A stretch of 64,000 nt of DNA from Tenrec ecaudatus (GCF_050624435.1 NC_134541.1:9438983-9502982), one strand, 5' to 3'; positions 42,011 to 52,505 are shown, counted from the stretch's first letter. Notes: generated by a model not told the origin, from the sequence alone. Numbers and translations are program-made.

Positions 42011-42044
42011 AGAAAAAAATGTATGATTATGGGGCTGGGGAGAC

Positions 42045-42215
42045 TGAATGACTCCTCACTGGCTGTGTGACTTAAGGTGAGTGAGCAAATTAATGTCATC
42101 TTGCCTCAGTTTACTCTCCTGGAATGGTGATTAATAACACCACCCAAACCTCCATGCATCATGAGACTCAAAATGAGCTAATAAGCTGTGATCATTTAGG
42201 CCAGGGCCAGGTCTG
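42045..42215 (+). repeat. MIR
   Basis: ctggctgtgtgacttaaggtgagtgagcaa...tgcctcagtttactctcctggaatgg. It forms an inverted pair with the MIR at 41870. Confidence 0.65.
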
Positions 42216-42249
42216 TGATAGTAAAATAAATAAATTAAATAAACTGGAA

Positions 42250-42420
42250 AACCTCACTGCCAATTGAGTTGGCCCTGTAGGCCAGAGTAGAACTGCCTCT
42301 GTGGGTTCCGCAGGGGCACGTCTCCACAGGGTCTTTTCTCCCAGAGAACCCCCTGGTGGATTCGAACCACTGACCCATAGACTAGCAGCCAAACACTTAT
42401 CCACTGGGCCACCAGTGAGC
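42250..42420 (-). repeat. AfroSINE, antisense
   Basis: ctcactgccaattgagttgg, gccagagtagaactgcctct, tggattcgaaccactgaccc, ttatccactgggccacc. Confidence 0.88.
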
Positions 42421-42552
42421 TGCATTATTAGCTGTAACTGTTCACTCATAATCAGTTCGCTGTTTTCCCAGTGTGGCTGCTGAGGTCTAATGCTCTAGTC
42501 AGAAGGGGAAATGCATGAAGCAGAGGAGAAAGGTGTTCTAACAGAGAACACA

Positions 42553-42735
42553 GGCTGGGAACCACCTGCCCTGGAATGCTAGCTACGAGGCCAGCCCCTC
42601 AACACCGAGTCAATCCCCAGGAGAAAGACACGGCTTTCTACTCCTGTAAAGATGTACAGTCTCGGAAACCCATAGGGCCAGTTATGCTCTGCCGCATAGG
42701 AGCACTATGGAATGGACTCGATGGCTGGGAGCTGA
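42553..42735 (+). repeat. AfroSINE, sense
   Basis: gaccagcccctcaacacc-like B-box region is degraded, but agaaagacacggctttctac, gtacagtctcggaaacccat and cactatggaatggactcgatgg are clear. Confidence 0.82.
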
Positions 42736-43007
42736 GCTTGGAGCCTGTCACTCACTTTGCCCTGTGACCGGGGCAAGTGTCTCCCCTCTGCTTGGTGAGA
42801 GGACACAGTCGATGCTACACAGGGCTATCTCTTCTCACTGTCAGGGTTAAGTGCCTGTTATTGAACACGTGTCTTATATGTGAAAGCCCACCATCCCTTG
42901 CTATTACCAAGTGAGCTTACTCATGTCTTCCAAGCCTTTTCTAACACCCCATGCGACTGTAGTGTGCTCCTCAGAGTGAAAACACAGATGGCCCTACGGG
43001 GTACTAC

Positions 43008-43190
43008 CAAGAGCCCTGGTGGAGACGCTATTAGGTAACCCTTGGACTGTCAACCTCCAGGTAAATGGATCAAATCCACCAGCTACTCCCCAGGAGGAAG
43101 ATGAGGCTTTCTGTTCCCATAAAGATTTAGACTTGGAAAAGCTATATAGGGCCCTGTGAGTTGAAATCACCCTGACGGCAGTGGGTTTTT
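43008..43190 (+). repeat. AfroSINE, cluster copy 1
   Basis: gagccctggtggagacgcta, ggatcaaatccaccagctac, agatgaggctttctgttccc, tgacggcagtgggttttt. Confidence 0.88.
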
Positions 43191-43345
43191 ACTGGTCACT
43201 AGTTGAACTGTGTGAACTGCAAGGTTGGCTGTTCAATCTCACCAGCTGCTTCCTCAGGAGAAATTGCTCCCATAAAGATGTATGGATTTGGAAGCCTTGT
43301 GAGTCAAAATCGCAGAATCGACTCACTGGCAGTAGTTTTCTAATG
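43191..43345 (+). repeat. AfroSINE, cluster copy 2
   Basis: gaactgcaaggttggctgttcaatctcacc, ctcccataaagatgtatgga, cagaatcgactcactggcagt. The head is truncated. Confidence 0.8.
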
Positions 43346-43365
43346 GATTGCTAGTTTGCCTGTTG

Positions 43366-43570
43366 CTGGAGCGCCGATGGCATAACGGGTTATGTATTCC
43401 ACTGCGAACGCAAAGGTCCGCTGTTCGAGCACCACCAGGTGATCTTCAGGAGAAAGATGAGGCCCCCTGCTCCCATACAGATTAGCAGTCTCAGAAGCCC
43501 ACAGGGACAGTTCTACTCTATCCTGCAGGCCACTGTCAGTCAGATTGACTTGATGGCAGTGCCTATCAGG
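43366..43570 (+). repeat. AfroSINE, cluster copy 3
   Basis: gagcgccgatggcataacgg, ggtccgctgttcgagcacca, cagtctcagaagcccacagg, gattgacttgatggcagtgcc. Confidence 0.85.
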
Positions 43571-43579
43571 TTTTTCAGT

Positions 43580-43712
43580 TTCACTGCTACCTACCAAGTT
43601 GGCAACTGACCAGCTGCTTCCTCCAGAGAAAGACGAGGGTGTCTGCCCCATAAAGATGTACAGACTGGGAAACCCTAAAGAGGGCCACTCTGACTTGGCA
43701 GTGGGTTCGGGT
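43580..43712 (+). repeat. AfroSINE, cluster copy 4
   Basis: accagctgcttcctccagag, agacgagggtgtctgcccca, acagactgggaaaccctaaag and ttggcagtgggttcggg; head truncated and the tatgagtcgg box deleted. Confidence 0.8.
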
Positions 43713-43914
43713 CGGTTTCCAACAGCCTGTCTTCCCCAGCATATTTTCAGGTCCCTCTTTCCGGGAAGCCAATCTCCGTTTTTAATAAGCACATGGAGAA
43801 CAGCTGCTCACAGAAGCCCTCGGAATTCTGTGAACAACACCAGGACCACCCTCGGTACCTGTATCATTGTATCGCAGGCTAACTGACTGCTCTACGGGCA
43901 CTGCCCCGTTGTCT

Positions 43915-44035
43915 CATTCCTGCAACAACCGCATAAAATGAGTTGTTATTACACCGGTCAGACAGCCGAGGGAACGAAGGGGCAAAGCCAAGAGCTTCCC
44001 TAACTTGCCCAAGAGCTCACACAGTGGGTGGGTCA
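43915..44035 (-). repeat. MIR, antisense
   Basis: cattcctgcaacaaccgcataaaatgag...acagccgagggaacgaagg...taacttgcccaagagctcacacagtgggtggg. Confidence 0.7.
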
Positions 44036-46375
44036 AGGCCAACGACTCCGTTCATTTCACTTTTCCTTCCCAGCAGATGATTCTCAGTGAAGTCATCCAA
44101 AGTTCGGAGTCAGGGACAGTTCCTGGAAATGTGAGGAAGGGCAAATGGTCCCTTGCTCCCCACGTTCCCTGGTCTCATCTGCTGTCTGCCAGGCTGCCTT
44201 TGACATGGAAAAGGAGAGCCATTCTTGGCCCGGGGAGGCTCCGGACGTTCCTTCCCTTCCTAAAGAGGGACTGGTTTTGAGTTGCCACCCCACACAGTCA
44301 CCAAGGTGATTTATAGAGGAAAAAGTCCACACACATTCTCCCAAGTAACCAGCGCCTGGGGTGCAGGGACCCCTGACTTTCGACCCAGTTCTTTCTTTTG
44401 CCTCATCTCCCATGCTATGTTTCAGTGTCCCGGCCTTATCGCCTGCTAAATATGTCCTAGTGTGTTGCTTGTCTCCGGCCCTGGTGCCAAAGCCTAGGGG
44501 TGCCTCTCTGCCCCCCACCTCAGGAATCCTCCAAAGAAACCATGGGCCCCAAACCAATGAAGAGCCAATCCCTAGAATCCAGGGAGAGAAGTAGCCTAAG
44601 TAAACATGGGTGAATTCAATCCCTTGTTTTCTCTTTCCCTCCTAATCCCATAATTTCTCCTCCTAGGAAGCGCACACCGCTTTATAAAGGCGCCTCATTA
44701 AACACTGATTTGCTTTTGTCTCCTGGGGAGCTCCTTGCCGCTCTCAGAAGCCTCTCAGGCCTGCTGGCTCTCCCTCCTTCAAGCTTCCCCTTAGAGTAGA
44801 GGAGCCTTCTTTGACTTCTTTACATGGCCCCACCGCCCTGCCATTTGGGGAGACTGCTATCAGAAAGGGCAAGTGGCCAGAGAGGCCTAAGAAGCCGACC
44901 CAAAGCAAAGGCGTCCCCTTGGGACACCCCCCAAGTCAGCCCCCTGGGATCACTAATGCTCCTACACCAGGGCTGCACTGTGTGGATCAAAATAACCCGT
45001 TTCTACACCGTAGCTGTGCCGTGTAAAAATTCCAAAGTAAACAACTCTTAGCTAATCAGTCTTTAAATTGGTCTCCAGGGAACGACACAGAATGATTGGA
45101 TATTTTCGATGATTTGGGGGGGTCCCTAATACCAAAGGAACGTTGGAATCACCCCCTCCTACCTGGGTGTGGCAGACAGTGTCGTTCAGCACGACTTCCC
45201 CAGCACCCCCCCCTCTAAACTCCTGTATCTATCTGACGTGGTCGAGGGAGAGCAAAGGATGCCATTCAAATTGCCCTGCAATCCAGTTTAATCCATAACC
45301 ACCAACGGCGGCGGTAACTTAGTGCCTCGCGTCTTCTGTTTTGTAAGGCCATGCATGTAGTCACTAGAGGTGAACATGCCACAGCTGTTTCCCACTGAGG
45401 AGGCCTTTCTGCTTTTGAAAGGTATTTAGCGGGAATTGCTTTGTGTAATTCAGCTGTGTGTGTATTCCTACAAAATGCACACTCTCTGGTTTCTTCAGCC
45501 CAGACGTAAACACCAGCGAGTGTCCCATGAAAGGACAGCCCAGCATTTGGAATGCCGAGCCTCTGAAAACAGGCCGGGTGAGGGCAGCCAGAGGACATAC
45601 TTAGAACCTCCGAGTCTCCAGCTCCGAAGGTTCTGTCAACAAGACTCAAAAATGCTTCTCTTCATCCTCCGCTTGGTGCATTTGGCTTTGATAAGACCAA
45701 GGGTGTGTTGCTTATCTCTCTCCAAACAGTTCAGTCCAAGTTTTATTGGGGTTTGTTAATTATTATTTTCTCTAATACCCAAGGTGTCCAAGCTTATCGC
45801 GTAACCTTTGCTTTCTGTTTTGTGCCATTCCTTCTGTTTCTGGGCTGGTTCAAAGACGCCCCGACCGGCCGAGATTCCAGAGGACTTGGAAGAGCAAGCA
45901 TATTTATCAAAGGAGACCCAAAAATTTAGCAAATAGAGGCAGCACTAAAGTGTATTGGATATATACACTGCTCTTCCTGAAAAGATAAATGATTTGGTAA
46001 TAAATAGATCCTTTAGGCCATAAAAAATCCATTTATTTTCTTTTGAATTTGAATAGGAAAGATTTGCATTTCCCCCCCTCCTGCACAGTTACACTTAAAT
46101 TCAAATGCAGAGCATGGAGGTAGCATACAATCACAATAAATAATAACTGGCATAAAACAATGTTACTAGATGGAGGGAAGGAACCATGATGGTGGGGGAG
46201 CTGTGCACTGTAACCAGCCAACTCCTGCAGGAGCAGAAAATGAAACCGATGGAGACTAGCTGCTAATTACGAAGAAAAGTTTGGTATTGATTCTTATCAG
46301 ATTCAGAAGTAAGCTGAATTCAAAGGGGGTGGGGGTGGAGATGGGCAGGGGGAAATGGATAAGCAATGTCTAAAC
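44036..46375. other. Repeat-poor, no gene recognised
   Basis: About 2.3 kb with no AfroSINE, L1 or RTE. AT-rich from 45900. Open frames up to 154 codons (minus, 44093-44557) show no domain. Candidate for conserved non-coding sequence, but conservation cannot be judged here. Confidence 0.5.
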
Positions 46376-46599
46376 CAGGGGTCCTCAAACTTTTTAAACA
46401 GGGGGCAAGTTCACTGTCCCTCAGACCCGTTGGAGAGCCGGACTATAGTTTAAAAAGAATCAATGAACAAATCCCTATGCACACTGCACATAACTTATTT
46501 TGAAGTAAAAAACAAAACGGGACAAAAACACGCGGCAGGCCAGATAAATGTCCTCGGCGGGCCACATGTGGCCTGCGGGCCGTAGTTTGAGGACGCCTG
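46376..46599. mobile_element. hAT MITE, OposCharlie1 (OC1)-like, 224 bp
   Basis: Inverted ends caggggtcctcaaact and (complement of the right end) caggcgtcctcaaactacgg. Eight-base flanks gtctaaac and gtctgatt share 5/8. The body has gggcaagttcactgtccctcagacccgttggagagccgg and gcacactgcacataacttattttgaag. Non-coding. The OC1 name is from memory of the terminus. Confidence 0.75.
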
Positions 46600-46663
46600 G
46601 TCTGATTTTCCTAATGGGAAAATGTTGCAATGTTTCTCTGTGTTTTGATCCCTAATTCAATGT

Positions 46664-46848
46664 CTAAGGAGCGCTGGTACAATGGGTAAGAGCTCAGTTG
46701 CTAACCAAATGGTCAGTAGTTCGAACCCACCTGCTAGCATCTGCTGCCTTCAAGTTGGCCACCCAGAAGGCCCCTGGGACACTTCTCCTTGGTCATATGG
46801 AGTGTCTATGAATTGAAGTAAACTCAGTGACACACAACAACAACAAAT
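46664..46848 (+). repeat. AfroSINE, sense, diverged
   Basis: gagcgctggtacaatgggta, gtcagtagttcgaacccacc, tgtctatgaattgaagtaaactc and an RTE-like end acaacaacaaca. Confidence 0.78.
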
Positions 46849-46849
46849 A

Positions 46850-46934
46850 TATACACTTTTCAAAAAAGTTAGTGGGAAGACTCCATTATCTTTCTATTCA
46901 ATTTTTCCATGAACCTTTTGAAACTCCCATGTAT
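46850..46934. mobile_element. mariner-type MITE, second copy
   Basis: Inverted arms: left tacacttttcaaaaaagtta, right complement tacatgggagtttcaaaaggttcatgg; TA at both outer ends. Confidence 0.6.
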
Positions 46935-47105
46935 AGAGAGTCCTGGCAGTGCAGTGGTTACGTGGTTAAACATTGAACTGCTAACCGAAAGGTCAATGGT
47001 TCGAGTCCACCAGTGGTGACCACGGTTGTAGTGGGCTTTGGTAAAGACTGACAGCTGGGAATCCTATGGATCAGTTCTACTTGTCCTGCAGGGTCATTGG
47101 GCATG
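46935..47105 (+). repeat. AfroSINE, sense
   Basis: gagtcctggcagtgcagtgg, ctaaccgaaaggtcaatggttcgagtccacc, tcagttctacttgtcctgcagggtc. Confidence 0.85.
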
Positions 47106-47587
47106 GGCGTGGCCGTGGGCAGTGGGTAGATGCATGTGTAGATAGTGAGAGCAAGAGCCAACCACAGATTGTTGTCAAAGTGGAACAAACACAAGATCCC
47201 ATGTCACCCATGTCACCCCCATACTATTCTGAACATGGTATGTTGAGGGCTAGCTGAGAACCACCAGAGAATTTGTGGAAAGACTGGTCTCTCCATGGAG
47301 TCGTCACACTGGCCCAGCCACTGAGGAAGAATCAGGAGAAACAAGATCGGAGAGATGGAATTCCTCCCTTTGAACTGAGAACGTAATTGAAGAGAAAATC
47401 AACTGGGTACACACTCCAAACTTTCAAAACAAAGGGGTGGCCAAGTCAAAATGCCTCCAGGAGCTGGGCTGGTGGCAGAAGCTAGGGTATTGGCCACACA
47501 CCTCACACTCGGCCCTCAATTGCCCAAAAGGAGGAACCATCCGATCAGTGAGATCAAAGCTCTTACTTTGTTGAAGGAGGAAAAAAG

Positions 47588-47720
47588 CCAAACTCACTGC
47601 CAGCAAGTTGGTAGCAAGTTGCCAGCAACTCACACTGACCCTTAGGACTTGGTAAGACTGCCCCTGTGGGTCTCTGAGACTGTTACTCTTTGCGTGCGGA
47701 GAAAACCTCACCTTCCATGA
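47588..47720 (-). repeat. AfroSINE, antisense, tail half
   Basis: ccaaactcactgccagcaag with a small repeat (agttggtagcaagttgccagc), actgcccctgtgggtctctgagactgttac; ends before the head. Confidence 0.8.
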
Positions 47721-47818
47721 TTTGTTTAAAGAAGCTTGAAATGGAGATTTAGGTTTAAAAAGCTTGTTCGCTTCAGCAATGTTGGCAATGACTTGAGGGT
47801 GCCGCTCTAATACAAAAG

Positions 47819-47854
47819 CTCGCGGCCCTCAAGTCGTTGCTGATTCATAGTGAT
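47819..47854 (-). repeat. AfroSINE tail, left of the triplet array
   Basis: ctcaagtcgttgctgattcatagtga is the complement of the SINE 3' end; the rest of the same SINE is at 50062-50199. Confidence 0.75.
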
Positions 47855-50061
47855 TACCACCTCCACCTCCATCACCACCTCCACCTCCATCTCCATCCAC
47901 CTCCACCTCTACCACCACCACCACCACCTCCACATCTACCTCCACCACCACCAACACCTCCACCTCCACCACCTCCACCACCACCTCCACCTCTACCACC
48001 ATCTCCACCACCACCTCCACCTCCACCCCCACCACCACCTCCACCTCCACCTCCACCACCACCACCTCCACCTCCACCACCACCTCCACCTCCACCTCCA
48101 CTACCTCCACCTCCACCACCACCACCACCTCCACCTCCACCTCCACCTCCATCTCCATCCACCTCCACCTCCACCACCACCTCCACCACTACCTCCACCT
48201 CCACCTCCACCACCACCACCACCTCTACCACCACCTCCACCTCCACCACCACCTCCACCACTACCTCCACCTCCACCTCCACCACCACCACCACCTCTAC
48301 CACCACCTCCACCTCCACCACCACCTCCACCACTACCTCCACCTCCACCTCCACCACCACCACCACCTCTACCACCACCTCCACCTCCACCACCACCACC
48401 ACCACCACCTCCACCTCCAACACCTCCACCTCCAACACCTCCACCTCCAACACCTCCACCTCCACCACCACCTCCACCTTCACCTCCACCACCACCACCA
48501 CCACCACCTCCACCTCCACCTCCACCACCACCACGTCCACCTCCACCTCCACCTCCACTTCCACCACCACCACCACCACCACCACCTCCACCTCCACCTC
48601 CACCTCCACCACCACCTCCACCACTACCTCCACCTCCACCTCCACCACCACCACCACCTCTACCACCACCTCCACCTCCACCACCACCTCCACCACTACC
48701 TCCACCTCCACCTCCACCACCACCACCACCTCTACCACCACCTCCACCTCCACCACCACCTCCACCACTACCTCCACCTCCACCTCCACCACCACCACCA
48801 CCTCTACCACCACCTCCACCTCCACCACCACCACCACCACCACCTCCACCTCCAACACCTCCACCTCCAACACCTCCACCTCCAACACCTCCACCTCCAC
48901 CACCACCTCCACCTTCACCTCCACCTCCACCACCACCACCACCTCCACCTCCACTTCCACCACCACCACCACCACCTCCACCTCCACCTCCACCACCACC
49001 ACCACCACCACCACCTCCACCTCCACCTCCACCACCACCACCACCACCACCACCACCTCCACCTCCACCTCCACCTCCACCACCACCACGTCCACCTCCA
49101 CCTCCACCTCCACTTCCACCACCACCACCACCACCACCACCTCCACCACCACCTCCACCTCCACCTTCACCTCCACCACCACCACCACCACCTCTACCAC
49201 CACCTCCACCTCCACCACCACCACCACCACCACCTCCACCTCCAACACCTCCACCTCCAACACCTCCACCTCCAACACCTCCACCTCCACCACCACCTCC
49301 ACCTTCACCTCCACCACCACCACCACCACCACCTCCACCTCCACCTCCACCACCACCACGTCCACCTCCACCTCCACCTCCACTTCCACCACCACCACCA
49401 CCACCACCACCTCCACCTCCACCTCCACCTCCACCACCACCTCCACCACTACCTCCACCTCCACCTCCACCACCACCACCACCTCTACCACCACCTCCAC
49501 CTCCACCACCACCTCCACCACTACCTCCACCTCCACCTCCACCACCACCACCACCTCTACCACCACCTCCACCTCCACCACCACCTCCACCACTACCTCC
49601 ACCTCCACCTCCACCACCACCACCACCTCTACCACCACCTCCACCTCCACCACCACCACCACCACCACCTCCACCTCCAACACCTCCACCTCCAACACCT
49701 CCACCTCCAACACCTCCACCTCCACCACCACCTCCACCTTCACCTCCACCTCCACCACCACCACCACCTCCACCTCCACTTCCACCACCACCACCACCAC
49801 CTCCACCTCCACCTCCACCACCACCACCACCACCACCACCTCCACCTCCACCTCCACCACCACCACCACCACCACCACCACCTCCACCTCCACCTCCACC
49901 TCCACCACCACCACGTCCACCTCCACCTCCACCTCCACTTCCACCACCACCACCACCACCACCACCTCCACCTCCACCTCCACCTCCACCTCCACCACCA
50001 CCACCACCTCCACCTCCACCACCACCACCACCACCACCACCACCTCCACCACCTCCACCAC
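47855..50061. repeat. 2.2 kb CCA/CCT triplet array with higher-order structure
   Basis: Almost only CCA and CCT triplets (with rare CTA, ACA, TTC, CGT variants). G occurs just four times on the plus strand, always in cacgtcc (48535, 49090, 49360, 49915). A 72-bp unit marked by ccaccactacc repeats in threes (48189/48261/48333; 48624/48696/48768; 49449/49521/49593). A marker ccaacacctccacctccaac recurs at 48418, 48853, 49243 and 49678. About 800 bp from 48344 recurs at 825-bp offset with every variant matched. No stops in several frames of either strand, giving artificial proline-, Ser/Thr- or Val/Glu-rich translations of ~750-775 codons. No Kozak context, codon diversity or gene flank supports coding. 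Confidence 0.97.
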
Positions 50062-50199
50062 GAGTGGGGTCCCTGGACTGTAATTGTCTATGGGAGAGAA
50101 AGTCTGGTTGCTCTCCTCAGGAGCTGCTGCTGGGGGTTTCGAACTGCCGACCATGTGGCTTGCAGCCCAACGTGTAACCACTGCACCACCAAAACTCCA
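50062..50199 (-). repeat. AfroSINE head and body, right of the triplet array
   Basis: ggtccctggactgtaattgt, ggggtttcgaactgccgacc, gcttgcagcccaacgtgtaaccactgcacca. Continues the SINE whose tail is at 47819; only ~35 bp is missing between them. Confidence 0.9.
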
Positions 50200-50260
50200 T
50201 CCTAATATAATATATATTGTGTATATATATATAATATATGTATATCTACAATATAATGTC
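50200..50260. repeat. AT-rich simple repeat
   Basis: TATATA-type low complexity adjoining the SINE head. Confidence 0.8.
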
Positions 50261-50416
50261 CTATAAAAAACAACCAGACACCGCTCCAGATTCCTGATTC
50301 CTGAAACCTAAATAGTGGTTTCAGCGGCTTAAGACAGAGAGGAGGAAAATAGACTTGGACCAACAAGTTCATCTCAAACAAACAAACAAACAAAAGAAAG
50401 TATCGGCCTAACCACC

Positions 50417-50417
<1 letters not shown>

Positions 50418-50447
<30 letters not shown>
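50418..50447. repeat. (CA)n microsatellite
   Basis: CA run, preceded by an AAAC run at 50377-50393. Confidence 0.9.
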
Positions 50448-50454
<7 letters not shown>

Positions 50455-50545
50455 AACCTGACTCAACCCTTGGGCTCCAATTTCCTGTCCCGATAGAGAG
50501 GCCAGAGGGATCCAGAAACACGCTCCAGAGTGCACAGGCCCCACA

Positions 50546-50690
50546 TTGGTGATGGGGAGCCCGGGCGGCACCCTGTTTAGGTGCTTGGTTGCTAACTCAG
50601 AGGCAGGATGAAGACCTGGCGAGCCCGAGGGTGCAGGTCCACTCTGTTCTCGAAGGTAGTTAGCAGTCAGAATTGACGTGACAGCATGAG
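50546..50690 (+). repeat. AfroSINE, sense, diverged
   Basis: gagcccgggcggcaccctgt, gcttggttgctaactcagag, gtccactctgttctcg, gtcagaattgacgtgacagc. Confidence 0.7.
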
Positions 50691-50872
50691 TCACTCCTGC
50701 TGACAAGAATGGGGTCCCTGGGGTTGATTGGAGAGGTTCAGGTAGATGGGGTGCACTTTTTCAATGTGTCACGTGACCCTGAGTCACTGAGCTCTGTTGA
50801 GTGGGTGTCTGTGCTGGGCACTGGGTGTTGGGGAGCATGCTCTGGTTCTGTGTGAAGTCCAGCTGAGAAGTC

Positions 50873-50906
50873 CATCTATTTATTTATTTATTTATCTATT
50901 TATTTA
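50873..50906. repeat. (TTTA)n simple repeat
   Basis: About eight TTTA units. Confidence 0.9.
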
Positions 50907-51010
50907 GAGTTTATTAGAAGAAGACCTTTTTATTGTGAAATGGGTGAAAGTTCACAGAGCAATCAGTTTTCCATTGAGCAGTTCATATATATTTTTGCTT
51001 CATTGAGAAG
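50907..51010 (-). repeat. L1 3' tail, antisense
   Basis: tttttattgtgaaatgggtgaaagttcacagagcaatcag...ccattgagcagttcatat is the antisense end of an afrotherian L1 family; 58965-59078 and 9905 resemble it. Confidence 0.55.
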
Positions 51011-51104
51011 CCCGTTTCTTTGAACATGGGCAGTCATAGTCCTAAGAAAATTATGCAGGGCAGGTTTGGGGTGGGGGTAATTTGAAAGGCAGTATTCTGT
51101 CTTG

Positions 51105-51265
51105 GAGGAGCCCTTCTGGTGCAAGCGTTCACCACCGGGCTGCAAGCCAAAGGACCGAGGGAGAGCGAGGTGGCTATCTGTTTCCCGTAAAGATGACAGT
51201 GCATAGACCCTGCTCTGCCTCACAGGGGTACGATGGGCTGAGCTCTGCACAAGGGCAGTGGGCTC
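51105..51265 (+). repeat. AfroSINE, sense
   Basis: gagcccttctggtgcaagcg, gggctgcaagccaaaggacc, tgctctgcctcacaggggta. Confidence 0.72.
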
Positions 51266-51307
51266 TTCCCTCCTACAGCAGGTGATTGTCTTCTGGGACA
51301 CGAAGGT

Positions 51308-51500
51308 CCTGGGGCACAAGCAGTTTGCACTGACCTAAAGCTTGGCACTTTTAACCTACCCAGTGGTGCTGCGAAAGAAAGGGCCGGCGGCCTGCTTCCA
51401 GAAAGATTACAGGCAAGAAAGCTCAAGGGAGCAGTTCTACTCTGTAAAACACAGGATCATCCTGCGTGGAAAAACTCAGTGACATCGAGTTTGGGTCTGG
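51308..51500 (+). repeat. AfroSINE, sense, diverged
   Basis: tcctggggcacaagcagttt, agcagttctactctgtaaaac and actcagtgacatcgagtttggg. Confidence 0.6.
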
Positions 51501-52030
51501 GCTCTTGGACAACAAATATAGGACTGTTTGACTTCATAGATTTATAGCTACTCAAGGGATTTATTAAGGATTTCTGGAGAGTTAGAAAAGAACAGAAAAG
51601 TGAGAATGGTGACTTGTTCCTGTGCGTGCTTTTGTATGACAGCCTTGATCCCAGATCTGGTCCCCTGCTGCTGACATGACTAGCTACTTCCCTGACGGAG
51701 AGGATCGTGTTTATCTTCCGGCATTATCTGGTCCAACACTGTGGACAGTGTCCCCCACCCCTCTCGGAAGTGACCCACTTCACTGCAGAGCTCCTCTCCT
51801 TCCCTGTGCAAGAGTCAATAGATAAAGTGGAGATTAAGAGTGGGCTTAGCCGCGGCTCAGAAACCACAAGCACAAAGCTAGCGATTCCGTGCACGTTCAG
51901 AGCAAGGATTGGGTGCAGCCTTTCTGGAGAAGAGTCCGGCCACGTGAAACCCAATGTAAGGCCCAGGAGTTCCTGATGCCGACGCTGTATCCTGATTCGA
52001 ATATGCCCACGGAATGCGGGGTTTCTAGAA

Positions 52031-52222
52031 ACCAAACTCACCGCCATGGAGCCAAGGCTGACTCACAGAGACCCTCTAGGACAGGGTAGACGGCCCCTGT
52101 GAGTTGCTGAGACCATCATCCTTTATGGGAATAGAAAGCCCCATGGAGCCGCTGGTGGTTTTGAACGGCTGACCTTGAGGCTTAGTAACCCAATGCTTAA
52201 GCATAAAGCCACCAGGGATCCT
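52031..52222 (-). repeat. AfroSINE, antisense, full length
   Basis: caaactcaccgccatggagcc, ctaggacagggtagacggcccctgtg, gtggttttgaacggctgacc, gcttaagcataaagccaccagggatcc. Confidence 0.9.
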
Positions 52223-52234
52223 TGCATTTCTATA

Positions 52235-52505
52235 GATAGGCACTATAATCAAGCTTTTCTCCCATGACATTTAACCAATACAGAGACCAGTCCCTGGAGA
52301 AGGCCATCGCACTTGGTAGAGTGGAGAGGCAGCAACAAATAGGAAGGGCCCTCAGCAAGATGGATTGACGCGGGGCGGGGGAGGGGGGCTGCAACAAAGG
52401 GCTCAAACATTAGGGCCACTGTGAGGCTGGGGCAGGATGGGGCAGTGTTACCTTCTGCGGAGCATCGGGGCCGGAGGCAGCCTGATGGCACCCGCCAACT
52501 ACAGG
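52235..52505 (+). mobile_element. RTE/BovB-type LINE 3' end
   Basis: gagaccagtccctggagaaggccatcgcacttgg, gccctcagcaagatggattg, gctgcaacaaagggctcaaaca, ggggcaggatggggcagtgtta, ctgatggcacccgccaacta. Confidence 0.85.

Noticed and set aside
44093-44557. 154-codon minus-strand open frame
   Set aside because: No recognisable motif and low-complexity composition; nothing supports coding.
48418-49700. CRISPR-like spaced repeats in the triplet array
   Set aside because: Repeats are contiguous low-complexity triplets in a mammalian genome, with no unique spacers and no cas genes.
47837-50181. Three long open frames (748, 775 and 769 codons) as proline-rich or Val/Glu-rich proteins
   Set aside because: All derive from a stop-free CCA/CCT repeat inside a SINE, overlap one another on both strands and have no gene-like flanks.
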